From assembly GCA_013298325.1 (NCBI GenBank), contig JAAFHJ010000242.1, forward strand, positions 1-7,310: 7,310 nt of DNA. The letters run 5' to 3'. The notes beneath the pieces are model-generated. The model was not told the DNA's origin. It worked only from the letters and a program-made list of their open reading frames with translations, and did no database searches. Within the stretch, counting starts at the first letter, position 1, and the number at the start of each line of letters is the position of its first letter. Position numbers and translations under genes: made by a program. Shown here piece after piece: positions 6,805 through 7,310 of the stretch. Source of the DNA: Myxococcales bacterium. Lineage in GTDB: Bacteria > Myxococcota_A > Polyangia > Polyangiales > Polyangiaceae.

Positions 6805-7310
6805 CGCAAGAGCCCCTCGGCGTAGCGCTTGACGGCGTCACTGCGGCCGCCGGCGAGCCCCTCAAGTACGCGCCGTCGGAAGTCTTCCGGCCCTTTGTGG
6901 GCCTCTTTGCCGGGGATGTCGGCGTGGCCGGCCACGGTCCCGTCGCCGTCGCGGTCGTTCGGCGACTTCGGCGATTTTCCGTCGTTTCCGAGCGCTTTCT
7001 GCGCCGCCTCAAGGGCCGCCTGCGCCTCTTTTTGGGCCGCCTCCGCTTCGCTCGGGTCCCCTTTTTCGAGGGCCTTCTGGGCACGCCGCGCCGCCGCTTC
7101 CGCTTGCGCGAGGGCGTCGTTCGCTTGGTCCGGGAGCGCCTTCCCTTCCCCCGATTTGCGTGCGTTCTTCATGCGATCGGCGAGCTTCCCTTCTTCGTCG
7201 GCCCGTTTGCCGAGCTCGCCGCTTGAGCGTGCGCGGGCGGCCGCTTTTTGGGACTGCTCTTTCTTCTGGTCGGCGCTCCAACGCTTCGCCTCTTCGAGGG
7301 CAAAAAAAAA
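6801..7310 (-). CDS. DUF4175-like coiled-coil protein, C-terminal part (5' end outside window)
   Basis: The frame stays open from the right window edge to TGA at 6803-6801, giving 170 residues. The ATG at 7172 is most likely internal because coding-like sequence continues before it (ALEEAKRWSADQKKEQ, then SSGELGKRADEEGKLADR). The visible part is charged, Ala-rich helix, including an AQAEAAARRAQKALEKGD then AEAAQKEAQAALEAAQKAL block, a Gly/Asp/Pro linker, and a closing domain with IPGKEAHKGPEDFRRRVLEGL and VKRYAEGLLR. This layout (Ala-rich 'AEAALEKGD..AAQ' helices, then IP.., FRR.+LE.L, and a final YxxxLLR) resembles the C-terminus of DUF4175-type proteins, usually membrane-anchored at the N-terminus and often coded near VWA/MoxR genes. 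Function unknown. Its stop overlaps the peptidase start by ATGA. The first three codons at the edge are TTT TTT TTT (Phe), which look out of place and may be a sequencing or assembly effect. Confidence 0.65.
   Translation of the reverse strand, partial: FFFALEEAKRWSADQKKEQSQKAAARARSSGELGKRADEEGKLADRMKNARKSGEGKALPDQANDALAQAEAAARRAQKALEKGDPSEAEAAQKEAQAALEAAQKALGNDGKSPKSPNDRDGDGTVAGHADIPGKEAHKGPEDFRRRVLEGLAGGRSDAVKRYAEGLLR
6813..6818 (-). promoter_or_regulatory. Shine-Dalgarno sequence of the peptidase-MA-like gene
   Basis: GAGGGG on the - strand ends 8 bases before the ATG at 6804-6802. It is the clearest ribosome-binding site in the window and fixes this start, which also places a signal peptide at the N-terminus. 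It lies inside the last codons of the upstream gene, so the two are likely translated from one message. Confidence 0.7.

Noticed and set aside
4606..6825. A 739-codon open frame on the + strand
   Set aside because: It lies antisense to psd and the peptidase gene, both with clear family motifs. Its product is Arg/Gly-rich with no recognisable domain; long antisense frames are expected in GC-rich coding sequence.
6801..7172. A short gene starting at the ATG at 7172
   Set aside because: The frame continues open to the window edge with coiled-coil sequence of the same type, so this ATG is most likely an internal methionine.
1..7310. CRISPR, tRNA, insertion sequence or prophage signals
   Set aside because: No regularly spaced direct repeats, cloverleaf, terminal inverted repeats or transposase-like frame could be found. 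The repeats seen are all inside one disordered coding region.

Overview
The window is a GC-rich, densely packed bacterial chromosomal segment. It holds one partial gene on the + strand at the left edge and a co-directional run of six genes on the - strand filling the rest. Everything is ordinary bacterial coding sequence; I see no tRNA or rRNA, no CRISPR array, no insertion sequence and no phage gene. The high GC content, the combination of a DUF4175-like protein with a peptidase-MA-type protein, and a very long Pro/Ala/Ser-rich disordered extension on an enzyme are reminiscent of Myxococcota or related deltaproteobacterial lineages. That placement is an inference from style, not from a marker gene.

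Layout, left to right. 1-243 (+) is the C-terminal half of a GreA/GreB-family transcription elongation factor. It meets, tail to tail, a peptide deformylase gene (def, 240-815, -); both genes take their TAG stop from the same CTAG tetranucleotide. Reading the - strand from its upstream end (right edge) the order is: a DUF4175-like coiled-coil protein cut by the window edge (6801-7310), a secreted peptidase-MA-like gluzincin metalloprotease (5194-6804), a 147-bp gap with a candidate promoter, phosphatidylserine decarboxylase (psd, 4201-5046), a SAM-dependent methyltransferase with a 550-residue disordered N-terminal extension (1817-4204), a CorA-type divalent-cation transporter (822-1817), and def.

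The - strand genes look like two transcription units or one long one. The DUF4175-like gene and the peptidase overlap by ATGA; psd and the methyltransferase gene overlap by ATGA; the methyltransferase gene and corA overlap by one base (TGATG); corA and def are 6 bases apart. Translational coupling is therefore likely throughout psd-methyltransferase-corA-def. The products span membrane lipid synthesis (phosphatidylethanolamine), an unknown methylation, Mg2+/Co2+ transport and removal of the N-formyl group from new proteins. They do not form an obvious single pathway, so this may be a housekeeping operon.

The least ordinary thing here is the methyltransferase. Its catalytic domain is confined to about the last 245 of 795 residues, and the disordered part contains three sets of short repeated motifs, including five spaced copies of a pattern S-x-[VL]-D-[STA]. 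I found no strong case for a wholly new system.
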